Shown here piece by piece: positions 18,375-29,277 of a DNA stretch of 64,000 bases (its first letter is position 1; every line of letters starts with the position of its first letter). Below the pieces are notes generated by a model. The model was given only the letters and a program-made list of their open reading frames with translations, did no database searches and was not told the origin of the DNA. The position numbers and the translations under genes are program-made. Origin of the DNA: Mycolicibacter minnesotensis (GTDB lineage: Bacteria; Actinomycetota; Actinomycetes; Mycobacteriales; Mycobacteriaceae); NCBI RefSeq assembly GCF_010731755.1, contig NZ_AP022589.1, positions 3,968,001-4,032,000 of the forward strand, given 5' to 3'.

Positions 18375-19980
18375 GAAGGACCACACCACGGTGCACCGTG
18401 CGCAGGCATCGCGGGCTGACACCGGCCTCGAGCACCGGCAGGGCCGGCACCCGCGCGCGCGGGTCGGTCGACCACCGCTGGACGGTGTCGCGCGGAGCCT
18501 CGACGGCGAGCATGCTGTTCTCCCAAACCGCATAGGAGGCCGGAGCGCCGGGCACCAGCGTGCCGGTGATGCCGTCGTTGATGCCGGCGGCACGCCAGCC
18601 GCCGCGCGTCGACGCCGCGAACGCGGCCCGCATCGACACCGCCCGGCCCGGGGTGTGGTGGTGCGAGGCGGCACGTACCGCCGCCCAGGGGTCCAGCGAG
18701 GTCACCGGGCTGTCGGAGCCGAACGCGAGGGGCACGCCTTGGGATGCTAACAGCGCAAAGGGGTTCATCCCGGCGGCTCGCTCGGCGCCCAATCGTTGTG
18801 CGTACATCCCGCCTTCGCCGCCCCAGAGGGCGTCGAAGACGGGCTGCATGCTGGCAATCACGCCCCACGACCCCAACTTGGCGGCCTGTTCGGCGTCGAC
18901 CATCTCCAGATGCTCCAGTCGGTGCCCGCAGCGAGCCACCGCAGCAACCCCGAACTTCTCTACCACCCGTTCCAATGCCGCGACCACCGACGCCACCGCG
19001 GCGTCGCCGATCACGTGGAACCCGGCGGTCACCCCCGCCTGAGTGCAGGCCCACAGGTGGGCGGTGACCGCGTCGGTGTCCAGATGGCACACCCCGGTGC
19101 AGCCGGGGGCATCGGCGTAGGGCTCGTGGAGCAATGCGGTGTGCGAGCCCAGCGCCCCGTCGACGAACAGATCACCGCCGAGTCCGTGAGCACCCGTGGC
19201 CTCGATCAATGCGTGCGCCTGGGTGGCGGTGCGGACCGGTTCGCCCCAGTAGCCGATGACCTCCACCCCGTGTCCGCCTTGACTCAAGGCGCGCAGCTCC
19301 TGCCAGTCGTCGGCGCCGCCGATGTCCGGGCCCGCGCACTCGTGTACTGCGACGATCCCAGCAGCGGCCGCAGCATCCAGCGCCGCGACCCGGGCCTCGG
19401 CGCGCTGGGCCGCGGTGAGCAGGGTGCCCGCCGCGGCGCGCACCAGGTGGTGTTCGTCTCCTGACAGCGGGGCCTGCGCGTCGATTCCCGCAGGTAACCC
19501 GGGAACCAGATTGCGCAATGCGGTCGATGCCAGCGCCGAATGGACGTCGGCGCGCGACAGGTAAGCCGGTCGATCCCCCACCACCGCGTCCAGGGCCGTG
19601 GTGTCGAGGGCCGGGCCGTCGCTCCAGCCGGACTCGTCCCAGCCGTGCCCCCGGATCGGTTCGCCCGGATGTGCTGCGGCGTAGTCGGCGATCAACTGTA
19701 GGCAGTGCCGTGCCGAGGTAGCCGGCCGAAGGTCCAGCCCGGTACGGCACAACCCGGTCTCGGTGACATGGACATGGCTGTCGACGAATGCCGGTGTGAC
19801 CAAGGAACCCTCAAGGTCGATCACCTCGGCCTGGGGGAACTGGTGACGGCCGACATCGTCGCTGCCCAGCCACGCCACCAGCCCATCCCGGACTGCCATG
19901 GCAGTGGCATCAGGATGACTTGGGCTATGGATTCGTCCGCCGAGCAGTAAGGACGCGGGTCTCCCCGTCACAACGGTCAC
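18367..19980 (-). CDS. YtcJ-like metal-dependent amidohydrolase
   Basis: An approximately 537-residue member of the amidohydrolase superfamily (YtcJ/exoenzyme regulatory class). Metal-binding motif VDSHVHVTE near residue 75, HVIGDAA and HRLEHLE in the middle of the barrel, and the catalytic Asp in FGSDSPV are all present. The substrate is not predictable. The start is uncertain: GTG at 19980 or 19971 avoids the 50-base overlap with fxsA that the longest frame would create; no good ribosome binding site is seen. It is coupled to lnt downstream. I recall a protein of similar size (Rv2052c) at this place. Confidence 0.85.
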   Translation of the reverse strand: MTVVTGRPASLLLGGRIHSPSHPDATAMAVRDGLVAWLGSDDVGRHQFPQAEVIDLEGSLVTPAFVDSHVHVTETGLCRTGLDLRPATSARHCLQLIADYAAAHPGEPIRGHGWDESGWSDGPALDTTALDAVVGDRPAYLSRADVHSALASTALRNLVPGLPAGIDAQAPLSGDEHHLVRAAAGTLLTAAQRAEARVAALDAAAAAGIVAVHECAGPDIGGADDWQELRALSQGGHGVEVIGYWGEPVRTATQAHALIEATGAHGLGGDLFVDGALGSHTALLHEPYADAPGCTGVCHLDTDAVTAHLWACTQAGVTAGFHVIGDAAVASVVAALERVVEKFGVAAVARCGHRLEHLEMVDAEQAAKLGSWGVIASMQPVFDALWGGEGGMYAQRLGAERAAGMNPFALLASQGVPLAFGSDSPVTSLDPWAAVRAASHHHTPGRAVSMRAAFAASTRGGWRAAGINDGITGTLVPGAPASYAVWENSMLAVEAPRDTVQRWSTDPRARVPALPVLEAGVSPRCLRTVHRGVVLHG

Positions 19981-20014
19981 GACGTAGAAAGTACGGGTCG
20001 GCGCGAGCTGCGGG

Positions 20015-20515
20015 TCAGCCGACCGGAAGGGCGCGCTGGGGCCCCGCGGTGTCATCGGTGACATCGAGCCACTCGGCGTCGATGTAGTCGGCCCGGCTCC
20101 CGGGCACCCGGCGGCTGCTGTACCACCGGCGTCCCATGGTGGCCGCCGCCAGCAACGGGGTATGCCGGCCCAGTGCGGTGGCCGCCGCCGCCGTCAGCAG
20201 GGGTCGAGCGGCGGCCCGGGTTGGGGGTGCCAGGAGCAGCAGTCCCAGCACCGTGGTGACCGGGCCGGGAACGAGCACCAGCACGGTGCCGGCCGTGACC
20301 AGTCCGCTGTCAGCGAGCACTCCGGGATCCGCAGGCTTGCGCAACCGATGGATCTGGTGCCTGACCTGAGCACTCGCCAGGAACAGCCCGGCCACGAATG
20401 CCCCCGACAGCAGCAGTGTGGTCCAGCCGAAACCCAACGCCCAGATCAACGCGGCCACCGCCGCCACCTCGACCACGACGTACAGCCCGAAGAACCGCAG
20501 CACAGCACTCACCAT
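20015..20515 (-). CDS. fxsA: FxsA family membrane protein
   Basis: A 166-residue FxsA-like protein with about three to four hydrophobic segments: FFGLYVVVEVAAVAALI at the N-terminus, WTTLLLSGAFVAGLFLA, and VTAGTVLVLVPGPVTTVLGLLLL containing the family's PG motif. The C-terminal soluble tail (about 125-166) is acidic with the motif DYIDAEWLDV. In E. coli, FxsA overproduction relieves F-plasmid exclusion of phage T7; the native role is unknown. ATG at 20515. It sits head-to-head with the dienelactone hydrolase gene (75 bp between starts), as recalled for Rv2053c/Rv2054. Confidence 0.88.
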   Translation of the reverse strand: MVSAVLRFFGLYVVVEVAAVAALIWALGFGWTTLLLSGAFVAGLFLASAQVRHQIHRLRKPADPGVLADSGLVTAGTVLVLVPGPVTTVLGLLLLAPPTRAAARPLLTAAAATALGRHTPLLAAATMGRRWYSSRRVPGSRADYIDAEWLDVTDDTAGPQRALPVG

Positions 20516-20589
20516 GCCCTATCAACGTCCGGGCCGAGAAGGTGGTTCCAGGCCTGTCGCGGGGAGGATCGGGACGCAATACTGAGGTC

Positions 20590-21291
20590 ATGACGACCAT
20601 CCGACTCGAAGCGCCCGGCGGCCCCCTGGACGCCCTGCTGGAGGTTCCGGACGGGCACGGGCCGTGGCCCGGTGTGGTGCTGATCCACGATGCGATCGGC
20701 TACGGCCGGGATATGCAGGCCATCTCCGAACGTGTCGCGAGCGCGGGCTATGTGGCGTTATCACCGAACCTGTACTCCCGGGGTGGCCGGGCACGCTGTA
20801 TCACCCGCGTGTTTCGTGACCTGCTCACCCAGCGCGGCCGCGCCCTCGAGGACATTCTGGCCGCCCGCGATCAGCTGCTGGGCATGTCGGAGTGCTCGGG
20901 TGCGGTCGGGATCGCCGGCTTTTGCATGGGTGGCCAGTTCGCCTTGATTCTGTCTTCCAGTGGATTCGGTGCTGCGGCTCCGTTCTACGGTGTCCCTTTG
21001 CCGCGGCACCTAGAGCAGACCTTGGAGGGTGCCTGCCCCATCGTGGCCAGCTTCGGTGGCCGCGACCTGTTGGGTGCCGGCGCCGCCGACCGGCTCCGTC
21101 GGTTGGTCGAGGACAAGGGCATCGCGCACGACATCAAGGTCTACCCAGAGGCCGGGCACAGCTTCGCCAATCAGCTTCCGGCCCAGCCGCTGATTCGCAT
21201 CGCCGGTTTCGGTTATGACGACGCGGCGACCGCGGATGCCTGGGACCGAGTGTTCGCGTTCTTCGGGCAGCACCTGAGCGCCGAGGCCTGA
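20590..21291 (+). CDS. Dienelactone hydrolase family protein
   Basis: A 233-residue alpha/beta hydrolase. The nucleophile elbow is GFCMGG, with Cys as nucleophile as in dienelactone hydrolases. The acidic residue is in FGGRDLLG and the His in PEAGHSFANQ. The oxyanion region is LIHDAIGYG. Cytoplasmic, with no signal peptide. ATG at 20590; the longer in-frame extension to 20398 would run into the divergent fxsA gene and is rejected. The natural substrate is unknown; position matches recalled Rv2054. Confidence 0.9.
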   Translation: MTTIRLEAPGGPLDALLEVPDGHGPWPGVVLIHDAIGYGRDMQAISERVASAGYVALSPNLYSRGGRARCITRVFRDLLTQRGRALEDILAARDQLLGMSECSGAVGIAGFCMGGQFALILSSSGFGAAAPFYGVPLPRHLEQTLEGACPIVASFGGRDLLGAGAADRLRRLVEDKGIAHDIKVYPEAGHSFANQLPAQPLIRIAGFGYDDAATADAWDRVFAFFGQHLSAEA

Positions 21292-21336
21292 CGCCTCACG
21301 AACGGCCGATGACAGCGGTGCGGGTCAATTCGGCTA

Positions 21337-21729
21337 TTAGGCAGCCGGATCGGCCGCGGAAAGGGCCAGGCCGACATTGGTGCGCATGCCGCCGCGCAGC
21401 TTGCTGAAGAAGTTGAACACCGGACCGATCAGCGGGTAGCGCTTGCCGATGGCCGCGTAGACGGCCCCGTTGTCGGCTTTGTCCAATACGGTGGCAACGG
21501 CTTCGAGCGGCTCGCTCTTGGGCCGGCCCCGCATATCGCAGATCGCCAGTGTGACGCGCGGTGTGTTGCGGATCCTTTTGACCTTCCAGGACGACTCCTG
21601 GGTGATCACCAGGAGTCGATCACCATCGGGTGCGGCCCACACCGCGGTGGGCTTGGGGCGGCCGTCTTTGGTGAACGTGGTTAGCAGCACGTAGTCAGAC
21701 TTGGCGATCTGGGCGAAAGTGGGGGCCAT
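21337..21729 (-). CDS. PPOX-class F420-dependent oxidoreductase (Rv2061c-like)
   Basis: A 130-residue split-barrel flavin/deazaflavin protein. The order of motifs (YVLLTTFTKDGRPKPTAVW, LLVITQESSWKVKRIRNTPRVTLA, then a C-terminal FFSKLRGG) matches the small TIGR03666-like PPOX group that binds F420 in mycobacteria. It acts in the cytoplasm, probably as a homodimer, on an unknown substrate. ATG at 21729. Convergent with the dienelactone hydrolase gene. Confidence 0.85.
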   Translation of the reverse strand: MAPTFAQIAKSDYVLLTTFTKDGRPKPTAVWAAPDGDRLLVITQESSWKVKRIRNTPRVTLAICDMRGRPKSEPLEAVATVLDKADNGAVYAAIGKRYPLIGPVFNFFSKLRGGMRTNVGLALSAADPAA

Positions 21730-21802
21730 GACCGCGAACCTACCCGCCCGGGGCGCCCGCGTCCGCAGGCCGCCTGGTCAGGATGCGCCGACTGTCGAGC
21801 AG

Positions 21803-22144
21803 TTACAGCGGCGGGCGGTTTGCGATGGGGTACAGATCGGCGAGCTTGGGCAGCGCGGGGGCGGGCCGCCCGGAGTCGACGAAGTCTGCCACCGCGTCCA
21901 CGGTGATCAGCCCGTAGCGGACCAGCAGATCAACCGCATTCAGTCCGAAGTGGGTGGCCACCTTGATCAGGTTGTCTGCGGTGATCAGACGCCCTTCGTG
22001 GGCGGCCTTGTAGTAGGCGGATTTCCGGTAGCCGAAGGCCTCGTATACCTCTGTCGCAGGAAGCGGCCGACCGACCAGGTACGGCAGCACGACCGAGGGG
22101 TCTTTTTTGCGATCGTCCATGGTTTTAGACTCTAGTCCTGTCAT
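21803..22144 (-). CDS. Small helix-turn-helix protein, phage-repressor-like
   Basis: A 113-residue helical protein. The section from LPATEVYEAFGYRKSAYY to LLVRYGLI reads as a Cro/CI-type helix-turn-helix followed by a short C-terminal segment. I associate this pattern with small mycobacterial and mycobacteriophage repressor-like proteins, but no exact family can be named. Two starts are possible: ATG 22144 or ATG 22120 (MDDRKKDP). The 115-bp region upstream is clearly richer in A+T than the surroundings and contains a spaced CCGGAAT pair. Both facts suggest horizontal acquisition or a self-regulated gene. Confidence 0.6.
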   Translation of the reverse strand: MTGLESKTMDDRKKDPSVVLPYLVGRPLPATEVYEAFGYRKSAYYKAAHEGRLITADNLIKVATHFGLNAVDLLVRYGLITVDAVADFVDSGRPAPALPKLADLYPIANRPPL

Positions 22145-22259
22145 GCCGGAATAGTTAAGACAATTTACCGGAATTTCTTCATATTTTCCGACCGGTCAAG
22201 TATGTCGGATTACGTTCATATCGTATGGGATGCCGGATCGTGGTCTCCGGTGGGGAATG

Positions 22260-23009
22260 TTAACGCGGCATCCGGCGCCAGATCGTCTGCGGCAAGACCC
22301 GCAGCACGGCGAACAGCGGACGCAGGGTCCACGGCACCCACACACTGCGGCGGCGCCGGCGCAGCGCCCGGGCTGCCGCCGAGGCCACCTGCTGCGGAGT
22401 GCTAGACAACGGCGCCGGGTCCATTCCGGTCGTCATCCGACCCACGACAAAACCCGGCCGGACGATCAGCAGCCGGACCCCCGAGCCGTGGAGCGCGTCG
22501 GCGAGACCGCTGGCGAAGCCTTCCAGGCCGGCCTTCGCCGAACCGTAGACGTAGTTCGCCCGGCGCACGCGCACTCCCGCAACCGAAGAGAACACCACCA
22601 TCTGGCCCCGGCCGGCGGCTCGCATAGCCACGGACAGGTGCGTGAGCAGGCTGATCTGGGCGACATAGTCGGTATGCACGACGGCCACCGCGTGCGCGGC
22701 GTCGACCTCGGCGCGGGCCTGATCGCCCAGGAGGCCGAAGGCCAACACGGCGGTACCAATCGGACCGTGCTCTGCGATGACCGATGCAATCAGCGCGGCA
22801 TGTCCGGCCAGGTCGTCGGCGTCGAATTCTTTCGTGTGCACCGCCGCGGCCCCCGCGGCGCGCACGGCCGCCACCTCAGCATCGAGCCGATCAGCCGACC
22901 TTGCCGCCAAGACCACCGTCGCTCCCGGCGCCAACCGCTGCGCCAACTCGGCGCCGATCTCACTGCGGCCGCCGAAAATCACCACTGGCCCATCAACCGT
23001 GTCGTTCAC
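22260..23009 (-). CDS. Short-chain dehydrogenase/reductase (Rv2073c-like)
   Basis: A 249-residue Rossmann-fold oxidoreductase. The cofactor loop is FGGRSEIGAELA (a GGxxxIG variant of TGxxxGIG), the NAG-equivalent is LAFGLLGD, and the catalytic set is Ser in FSSVAG with YVYGSAK giving Tyr and Lys. It has a basic C-terminus (RRMPR). Start: GTG 23009 gives the length I recall for Rv2073c. It is divergent from the biliverdin-reductase-type gene with 35 bp between starts. The substrate is unknown; the similarity to DprE2-type enzymes is only moderate. Confidence 0.88.
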   Translation of the reverse strand: MNDTVDGPVVIFGGRSEIGAELAQRLAPGATVVLAARSADRLDAEVAAVRAAGAAAVHTKEFDADDLAGHAALIASVIAEHGPIGTAVLAFGLLGDQARAEVDAAHAVAVVHTDYVAQISLLTHLSVAMRAAGRGQMVVFSSVAGVRVRRANYVYGSAKAGLEGFASGLADALHGSGVRLLIVRPGFVVGRMTTGMDPAPLSSTPQQVASAAARALRRRRRSVWVPWTLRPLFAVLRVLPQTIWRRMPR

Positions 23010-23044
23010 GGCTGCGATTATCGCCTGCGCTAGCGTGAGCGGTG

Positions 23045-23458
23045 ATGGCGAACGCAACGACTCGACTGACCAGTGACGCGTTGGCGTTTCTCACCGAACG
23101 TCACCTGGCTATGCTGACGACCCTGCGATCGGATGGTTCGCCGCATGTGGTGGCGGTGGGCTTCACCTTCGATCCGAAAACTCACATCGCCCGCGTGATC
23201 ACCACCGGTGGCTCGCAGAAGGCGGTCAATGCCGAGCGCGCAGGCGTTGCGGTACTCAGCCAGGTCGACGGGGCCCGCTGGCTTTCGCTGGAGGGCAGCT
23301 CGACGGTCAACGACGCCCCCGCCGCCGTCCGTGACGCCGAACTGCGTTACGCGCAGCGCTACCGCACTCCGCGGGTCAACCCGCAACGCGTCGTGATCGA
23401 AGTGCAGGTGGAGCGGGTATTGGGCTCATCCGACCTGCTCGACCGCGGCAACCGCTAA
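23045..23458 (+). CDS. F420-dependent biliverdin reductase-type PPOX protein (Rv2074-like)
   Basis: A 137-residue split-barrel protein that is nearly collinear with my recollection of Rv2074, including [40 protein letters not shown] and [14 protein letters not shown]. Rv2074 was shown biochemically to reduce biliverdin with F420H2, so that function is inferred here. Start: ATG 23045 (a GTG lies immediately before it). The stop codon overlaps the stop of the convergent pepE gene by four bases. Confidence 0.92.
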   Translation: MANATTRLTSDALAFLTERHLAMLTTLRSDGSPHVVAVGFTFDPKTHIARVITTGGSQKAVNAERAGVAVLSQVDGARWLSLEGSSTVNDAPAAVRDAELRYAQRYRTPRVNPQRVVIEVQVERVLGSSDLLDRGNR

Positions 23459-24588
23459 CCGACCGATTCTCCCACCGGCACCACGACCAGGTCGTGGGGT
23501 CGTTTGTTCAGTGATTCCGCCCCGTCGGCGGTGACGATCACGATGTCTTCGATCCGGGCTCCCCACTGGCCGGGAAAATAGATCCCGGGCTCGACCGAGA
23601 ACGCCATCCCCACGGCGAGTTCGTCGTCATTGCCCGCGACGATGTAGGGCTCCTCATGCACCGACAGGCCGATGCCGTGCCCAGTGCGATGCACGAAGTA
23701 CTCCGCCAGGCCCTCCTGAGTGAGGACGTCGCGTGCCGCCGCATCGACCTGCTCTGCCGTTACCCCGGGCCGGACGCCGGCGACGGCCGCGCGCTGCGCC
23801 TCCTGAAGGACCGAATAGCGCTGTGCCACAGTCGGATCAGGATCGCCAAGGCTGTAGGTCCGGGTCGAGTCGGAGTGGTATCCCGGCTCCACCGGACCGC
23901 CGATGTCCACGACCACGATGTCACCGACCTGCAGCACACGGTCGGAGCACTCGTGGTGCGGGTCGGCGCCGTTCGGACCCGAGCCGACAATGATGAAGGC
24001 TACGTCGGAATGGCCTTCGGCCACGATCACCTCGGCGATATCGGCCGCGACGTCAGCTTCGGTGCGTCCGGGCACCAAGAACTCCGGCACCCGGGCGTGC
24101 ACTCGATCGATGGCCGCCCCTGCCTGGCGAAGGGCGTCGATCTCGCTGGGATCCTTGACCATACGCAGGTCACGCAATACCCCGGTTGCCAAGACCGGCG
24201 TCGTGCCGAGCACGTCCACCAGCGGCAACAGATGCAGCGCCGGCATCGAATCGGTGACCGCAACGGCCGCCGGACCGCCCAGGGCCTCGGCGACCAAGCG
24301 GTAGGGATCCTCGCCGTCGACCCAGTCACGCACCGCCACCCCGAGGTCGGTGACCGCCGATTCCCGAAGCGCTGCCAGCTCGAGGCGCGGCACCACCACG
24401 GTCGGCGAGCCCGAGGCCGGCAGCACCAGGGCGGTGAGGCGTTCGAAAGTCTGGGCCCGGGAGCCGATCAGATAGCGCAGGTCGTAGCCCGGGGTGATCA
24501 CCAGCCCGGCCAGGCCGGCTTTCCCGGCGGCGGCGGCCGCGGCGGCCAGTCGGTGGGCGTAGACGCTGCTGTCGAACCGGGAAGTCAC
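23455..24588 (-). CDS. pepE: M24-family Xaa-Pro dipeptidase
   Basis: A 377-residue cytoplasmic metallopeptidase with an N-terminal creatinase-like domain (about 1-150) and a C-terminal pita-bread domain. The five metal ligands are recognisable: Asp in VVVDIGG, Asp in HSDSTRT, His in [12 protein letters not shown], Glu in SVEPGIY and Glu in ARIEDIV. GTG at 24588 (MTSRFDSS). It matches recalled Rv2089c pepE. It is divergent from the exonuclease gene, about 100 bp apart. Confidence 0.93.
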   Translation of the reverse strand: MTSRFDSSVYAHRLAAAAAAAGKAGLAGLVITPGYDLRYLIGSRAQTFERLTALVLPASGSPTVVVPRLELAALRESAVTDLGVAVRDWVDGEDPYRLVAEALGGPAAVAVTDSMPALHLLPLVDVLGTTPVLATGVLRDLRMVKDPSEIDALRQAGAAIDRVHARVPEFLVPGRTEADVAADIAEVIVAEGHSDVAFIIVGSGPNGADPHHECSDRVLQVGDIVVVDIGGPVEPGYHSDSTRTYSLGDPDPTVAQRYSVLQEAQRAAVAGVRPGVTAEQVDAAARDVLTQEGLAEYFVHRTGHGIGLSVHEEPYIVAGNDDELAVGMAFSVEPGIYFPGQWGARIEDIVIVTADGAESLNKRPHDLVVVPVGESVG

Positions 24589-24689
24589 GCCATCAGGCTA
24601 ACCGCCCGGTGCGCGTATGCATCTCACGACGTGGCGCGCCCCGGGGGCGTCGCGCTCTGCTGACTCCAGTGGCAAATAGGCTGAAGGCC

Positions 24690-25655
24690 GTGTCTGCTCC
24701 CGTGCTGCTGCTCGACGGTGCCAGTATGTGGTTCCGCTCCTACTTCGGGGTGCCCTCCTCGATCACCGCGCCCGACGGTCGACCGGTGAACGCGGTGCGT
24801 GGCTTCTTCGACAGCGTGGCCACGCTGATCACCCGTCAACGTCCGGGCCGGCTGGTCGTCTGTTTGGACCTGGACTGGCGGCCCCAATGGCGGGTTGATC
24901 TCATCGAGTCCTACAAGGCGCACCGGGTGGCCGGGGAGGTATCGGCAGATCTCGCCGCAGCCTCCGACATTGAAGAGGTTCCCGACGACCTGACCCCACA
25001 GGTGGAGATGATCGCCGAGTTGCTCGACGCATTCGGGATCACCACCGGCGGTGCACCCGAGTTCGAAGCAGACGATGTGCTGGGCACCCTGGCAGCGGCC
25101 GAACGGCGCGATCCGGTGATTGTGGTCAGCGGTGACCGCGACCTGCTGCAGGTGGTCACCGAGCATCCGGTCGCGGTGTCGGTGCTCTACCTGGGCCGCG
25201 GGCTGGCCCGGGCCACCCTCTGGGGGCCCGGCGAGGTGGCCGAGCACTATCGCCTGCCGGTGGAGCGGGCCGGAGCCGCCTACGCCGAGATGGCACTGCT
25301 ACGTGGCGACCCTTCCGACGGCCTGCCCGGCGTACCCGGCATCGGCGAGAAGACCGCGGCCGGCCTGCTGACCCAATACGGCTCACTTGCAGCGGTGCTG
25401 GATGCAGCCGCCGACCCGGGATCGGCGCTGGCCAAAGGGGTTCGAGCAAAACTACAGGCAGGCCGGGACTACATCGACGCCGCCGGTCCGGTGGTGCGGG
25501 TCGTCACCGACGCCCCGGTGAGCCTGTCGACACCTTCGGACACGCTGCCCCGGGTCGCTGCCGATCCGCCGCGGGTGGCGGCACTGGCGGAGCGACTCGG
25601 GGTGGGCTCGTCGATCGCCCGGCTCCAGCGCGCGCTGGACGGGCTGCCGGACTAG
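24690..25655 (+). CDS. 5'-3' exonuclease (polymerase I N-terminal domain family)
   Basis: A 321-residue stand-alone FEN/PIN-like nuclease. N-terminal [14 protein letters not shown] carries the first metal Asp, [12 protein letters not shown] and [11 protein letters not shown] give the acidic cluster, and the helix-hairpin-helix segment [13 protein letters not shown] binds DNA. It acts on flap or RNA-DNA structures in replication and repair. GTG 24690 is preferred because upstream codons do not resemble the family; alternative starts lie at 24669 and 24609. It matches recalled Rv2090. Confidence 0.9.
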   Translation: MSAPVLLLDGASMWFRSYFGVPSSITAPDGRPVNAVRGFFDSVATLITRQRPGRLVVCLDLDWRPQWRVDLIESYKAHRVAGEVSADLAAASDIEEVPDDLTPQVEMIAELLDAFGITTGGAPEFEADDVLGTLAAAERRDPVIVVSGDRDLLQVVTEHPVAVSVLYLGRGLARATLWGPGEVAEHYRLPVERAGAAYAEMALLRGDPSDGLPGVPGIGEKTAAGLLTQYGSLAAVLDAAADPGSALAKGVRAKLQAGRDYIDAAGPVVRVVTDAPVSLSTPSDTLPRVAADPPRVAALAERLGVGSSIARLQRALDGLPD

Positions 25656-25666
25656 CCGCAGTCCGG
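25647..25666. terminator. Hairpin between convergent exonuclease and DUF4333 genes
   Basis: CCGGACT, a six-base loop, then AGTCCGG form a perfect 7-bp stem that overlaps the exonuclease stop codon. No T-run follows. Its place between two convergent genes suggests bidirectional termination. Confidence 0.4.
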
Positions 25667-25677
25667 TCAGTGCGGAC

Positions 25678-26409
25678 CTACTTGGGTCGGCCGACCTCGT
25701 AGGTACCCGAGTTGTCCTGGAAGGTGACGGTCACCTGGCGTTTGGTTCCGTCGATACTGACCTCGCAGTTGAACGTGTCACCCTGCTTGACCACGGGGCT
25801 CTGTCCGTTGTTGCACCGGACGTCCTTGACGTTCTTGGCGCCGTAGCCGTTGGTCTGGTCGGCCAGGATCTGCTGCACGCCTTCCTGCGCCTTGTCGATG
25901 TCGAGCTTGGTGGTCACGAAGAAACCGGGCTTCCAGAAACCCAGCACCAAGAGGACCAGGACAGCGATTGCGACCGATCCTGCGAGCACGGGGCCGACAA
26001 CACCGGACCGTTTGGTCGCAGTTCCCGGCGCCGGGTACTGACCTGGCTGCTGCGGGTACTGGCCGTACTGGCCGGGTTGGCCGTACTGCCCAGGCTGGCC
26101 GGGCTGACCGTACTGGCCGGGCTGGCCGTAGGCAGCGGGCTGACCGTACTGGCCGGGCTGGCCATAGGCGGGCGGCTGACCATACTGCTCGGGCTGCTGC
26201 TGCGGGTAACCGGGATACTGCTGCGGCGCAGAAGGATAGGCGCCCTGCTGCGGGTATTGGGGGTACTGCTGCGGCGTATAGGCCGGGGGCTGCCACTGCT
26301 GCTCAGCGCCGGTTGCGGGACCCTGTCCGGTGCCCGGCTGGTCCTCGGGCTGACCGGGCTGCTGAGGCTGCCACGGCTGCGTCGGGTCGTATCCCTGCGG
26401 TCCGCTCAT
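25678..26409 (-). CDS. Proline/glutamine/tyrosine-rich membrane protein with DUF4333 domain
   Basis: A 243-residue protein. The first 135 residues are low complexity with repeated QPGQYG and QYPQ units, facing the cytoplasm. A single membrane helix (about 137-158, [21 protein letters not shown]) follows, then an extracytoplasmic DUF4333 domain with two cysteines ([10 protein letters not shown] and FNCEVSIDG) that could form a disulfide. ATG at 26409 has AGGAA five bases upstream. It matches recalled Rv2091c. Function unknown; similar tails occur on cell-envelope and septum-associated actinobacterial proteins. Confidence 0.85.
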   Translation of the reverse strand: MSGPQGYDPTQPWQPQQPGQPEDQPGTGQGPATGAEQQWQPPAYTPQQYPQYPQQGAYPSAPQQYPGYPQQQPEQYGQPPAYGQPGQYGQPAAYGQPGQYGQPGQPGQYGQPGQYGQYPQQPGQYPAPGTATKRSGVVGPVLAGSVAIAVLVLLVLGFWKPGFFVTTKLDIDKAQEGVQQILADQTNGYGAKNVKDVRCNNGQSPVVKQGDTFNCEVSIDGTKRQVTVTFQDNSGTYEVGRPK

Positions 26410-26481
26410 CGTTGTTCCTCAAGTCCTCTCGCGTAGCGGGTGCTGATCACCGCCGGCTCTCACCGTAGCGCCCGGACCAGC

Positions 26482-29277
26482 CTACCCGGCGTCAACGGCA
26501 ACTACGCCGCGCAAAACCGTGTCGATCGCCTGTTTTGCCGTGGCCTGCAGCTCCGGGCTGGGCGCCGCGTTACGCAGCTGATCCAGCAGGTCGAGCACTT
26601 GGCGGCACCAGCGCACGAAATCCCCCGCCGACAGCGGCGAACCGCCGCCGGCCGCGTCCGAAGCGGCCAGTGCCGAGGCAAGATCACCGCTGCGAGCCCA
26701 CCGATAGACGGCGGCGACGAATCCGTCGTCGGGCTCCCGGGTCGGGTTGATGCCGTGCCGACGCTCATCGGCCCGCAAGGCCGCCGAGAGCTTGCGCGTC
26801 TGCTGCAGGGCCCGGCGCACCGGCTCGGTGGGCGCCTGCAATGTCGGCGGTCCGCCGGGGCCGTCCGCGCCCCGTGTCTCATAGAGAACCGAGGACACCA
26901 CCGCCGCAAGCTCGGGGGGCTTAAGGCCGTGCCACGCCCCGCTACGGAGGCATTCGGCCACCAAAAGATCGCTCTCGCTGTAGATCCTGGCCAGCATCCT
27001 GCCGTCGTCGGTGACCTTGGGGTCGCCCTTTCCCGCGGCGCTGATGAAGCCGCGTTCGGAGAGCAGACCGACGATGCGATCGAAGGTACGTGCCAGCGAG
27101 TTGGTGGCGGCTTCGACCTTCCGGCGCAGCTGTGCGTTGTCGGCCTCGACACGCAGGTACCGCTCCGCGATACGCACCTGGGCTTCCCGGTCGGGTGCGT
27201 CGTGCACGGGGTGGTCGCGCATGCGCTGGCGCAACGCGGCCAGCTCCGGATCCACCGGGCCGTCGTGCGCGTTGCCGCCGCGCCCGCCGCGCGAGCTGGG
27301 AACCACTAAGCCGGCGGCCGCCGAGCGCAACGCCGAGGCCAGATCACGACGGACCCGGGGCTGGCGATGCTCCACACGTTTGGGCAGGCTCATGGTGCCC
27401 AGGGGCGGAACGGCGCCGGAGTAGTCCGCCGAGGAGATCCGGCCCGCCCACCGATGCTCGGTGAGCACCAGGGGCCGCGGTTCGTCGGACTCCCGATCGG
27501 CCTGCAGCACCACTGCCAGCCCGCCGCGGCGGCCGTTGCTCAGGGTGATGATGTCGCCGCGTCGCAGCGCCGAAAGCGCCTCGCCGGCCGCCTGACGCCT
27601 GGCCAGACGCGAGGCTCGGGCCTGGGCCCGTTCGCGTTCGGAGATCTTCGCCCGAAGCCGGGCGTAGTCGAGTACCGCTGAGTCGCGACCGCCGATCTCG
27701 GCCGCGATCTCGTCGAGGGTGCGTTCGCCTCGCTCGGTGCTGCGTACCAATCCGACCACTGATCTGTCGGCCTGGAACTGGGCGAACGACTGCTCCAACA
27801 GCTGATGGGCCTGCTTGGGCCCCATGTGTTGGACCAGGTTGATCGTCATGTTGTACGAGGGCGCGAACGAGCTGCGCAGCGGGAACGTACGAGTGGATGC
27901 CAGACCCGCCACCTGATCGGGATCGGCGGTGCTCTCGCTGGGGTGCCACAGCACCACCGCGTGGCCTTCCACGTCGATGCCGCGCCGGCCGGCCCGCCCG
28001 GTCAGCTGGGTGTACTCCCCCGGGGTCAGGGCGGCGTGCTGCTCACCGTTGAACTTCACCAGCCGTTCGAGTACCACTGTTCGGGCCGGCATGTTGATAC
28101 CCAGAGCGAGGGTTTCAGTGGCGAACACCGCCTTGACCAGACCAGCGGTGAACAGCTCTTCGACGGTGTGGCGAAACACCGGTAACAGGCCGGCGTGGTG
28201 GGCGGCAAGGCCCCGCAACAGCGCCTCACGCCACTCGTAGTAACCCAGCACATCCAAGTCGTCGTCGGCCAGATCGCCACAGCGATGGTCGATCACCTCG
28301 GCGATCCGGGCCCGTTCGGCTTCGGTGGTCAGCCGCAGGGGGGAACGCAGGCATTGCTTGACCGCAGCGTCGCAGCCGGCGCGGGAGAACACGAAGGTGA
28401 TCACCGGCAGCAGGCCAGCCGAGTTCAACACCGCGATCACGTCGGGACGCATCGGAGGCCGGTAGGTGGGCCGGTCGATCCGGCCGGAGGGACCGCCGTG
28501 CCGGGTTCGCCGGCCACTGCCCCAATCAGTGAGCCGGTCCGCTTCCCGGCGATGCGCGATGTGGCGCAGCAACGCTGGGTCGACGCGCGGCCGCCCACCA
28601 GCCACGGGCGCGGTGGCATCGGGCCGCGACTCAAACAGGTCAAACAACCGTTTGCCCACCATCATGTGCTGCCACAACGGCACCGGGCGGTGCTCGTCGA
28701 CCACCACGGTGGTGTCGCCGCGCACGGTCTGAATCCAGCCACCGAACTCCTCGGCGTTGCTGACTGTGGCCGACAGACTGATCAGCCGCACCTCCTCGGG
28801 AAGGTGCAGGATGACCTCCTCCCACACCGCGCCGCGCATGCGGTCGGCCAGGAAGTGCACTTCGTCCATCACGACGTGAGAAAGACCTTGCAGTGCAGGA
28901 GAGTTCGCGTACAGCATGTTGCGCAGCACTTCGGTGGTCATCACCACCACCGGCGCGCCGGAATTGACCGAGAGATCGCCGGTCAGCAACCCCACCCGGA
29001 CCTTGCCGTAGCGGGCCACCAAGTCGGTGTGCTTCTGGTTGCTCAGAGCCTTGATCGGTGTGGTGTAGAAGCACTTTCCGCCGCCGGCGAGGGCCAGATG
29101 CACGGCGAACTCACCGACCACGGTCTTGCCGGCACCGGTGGGCGCGCACACCAGCACTCCCCGACCCTCCTCCAGTGCCGCGCAGGCCCGGCGCTGGAAA
29201 CCGTCCAGGCCGAAGGGCAGTTCGGCAGCGAACCGGCTCAGCTCGCTGGCCCCGGGTGTCTCGGGTGAATCACTCAT
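26482..29277 (-). CDS. helY: ATP-dependent RNA/DNA helicase HelY (Ski2-like)
   Basis: A 931-residue DExH-box helicase. Motif I PTGAGKT (about residue 46), motif Ia TPIKALSNQ, motif II DEVH within [11 protein letters not shown], motif III SATVSN and motif [12 protein letters not shown] are all present, followed by a Ski2/Mtr4-type C-terminal domain with basic linkers. Probably an RNA helicase acting in RNA turnover. ATG 29277 overlaps the tatC stop by eight bases (ATGAGTGA), so it is coupled to tatC. Position matches Rv2092c. Confidence 0.95.
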   Translation of the reverse strand: MSDSPETPGASELSRFAAELPFGLDGFQRRACAALEEGRGVLVCAPTGAGKTVVGEFAVHLALAGGGKCFYTTPIKALSNQKHTDLVARYGKVRVGLLTGDLSVNSGAPVVVMTTEVLRNMLYANSPALQGLSHVVMDEVHFLADRMRGAVWEEVILHLPEEVRLISLSATVSNAEEFGGWIQTVRGDTTVVVDEHRPVPLWQHMMVGKRLFDLFESRPDATAPVAGGRPRVDPALLRHIAHRREADRLTDWGSGRRTRHGGPSGRIDRPTYRPPMRPDVIAVLNSAGLLPVITFVFSRAGCDAAVKQCLRSPLRLTTEAERARIAEVIDHRCGDLADDDLDVLGYYEWREALLRGLAAHHAGLLPVFRHTVEELFTAGLVKAVFATETLALGINMPARTVVLERLVKFNGEQHAALTPGEYTQLTGRAGRRGIDVEGHAVVLWHPSESTADPDQVAGLASTRTFPLRSSFAPSYNMTINLVQHMGPKQAHQLLEQSFAQFQADRSVVGLVRSTERGERTLDEIAAEIGGRDSAVLDYARLRAKISERERAQARASRLARRQAAGEALSALRRGDIITLSNGRRGGLAVVLQADRESDEPRPLVLTEHRWAGRISSADYSGAVPPLGTMSLPKRVEHRQPRVRRDLASALRSAAAGLVVPSSRGGRGGNAHDGPVDPELAALRQRMRDHPVHDAPDREAQVRIAERYLRVEADNAQLRRKVEAATNSLARTFDRIVGLLSERGFISAAGKGDPKVTDDGRMLARIYSESDLLVAECLRSGAWHGLKPPELAAVVSSVLYETRGADGPGGPPTLQAPTEPVRRALQQTRKLSAALRADERRHGINPTREPDDGFVAAVYRWARSGDLASALAASDAAGGGSPLSAGDFVRWCRQVLDLLDQLRNAAPSPELQATAKQAIDTVLRGVVAVDAG

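Noticed and set aside
26440..29268. Long plus-strand frames opposite helY
   Set aside because: They are antisense shadows of a well-supported helicase, caused by high GC at third positions.
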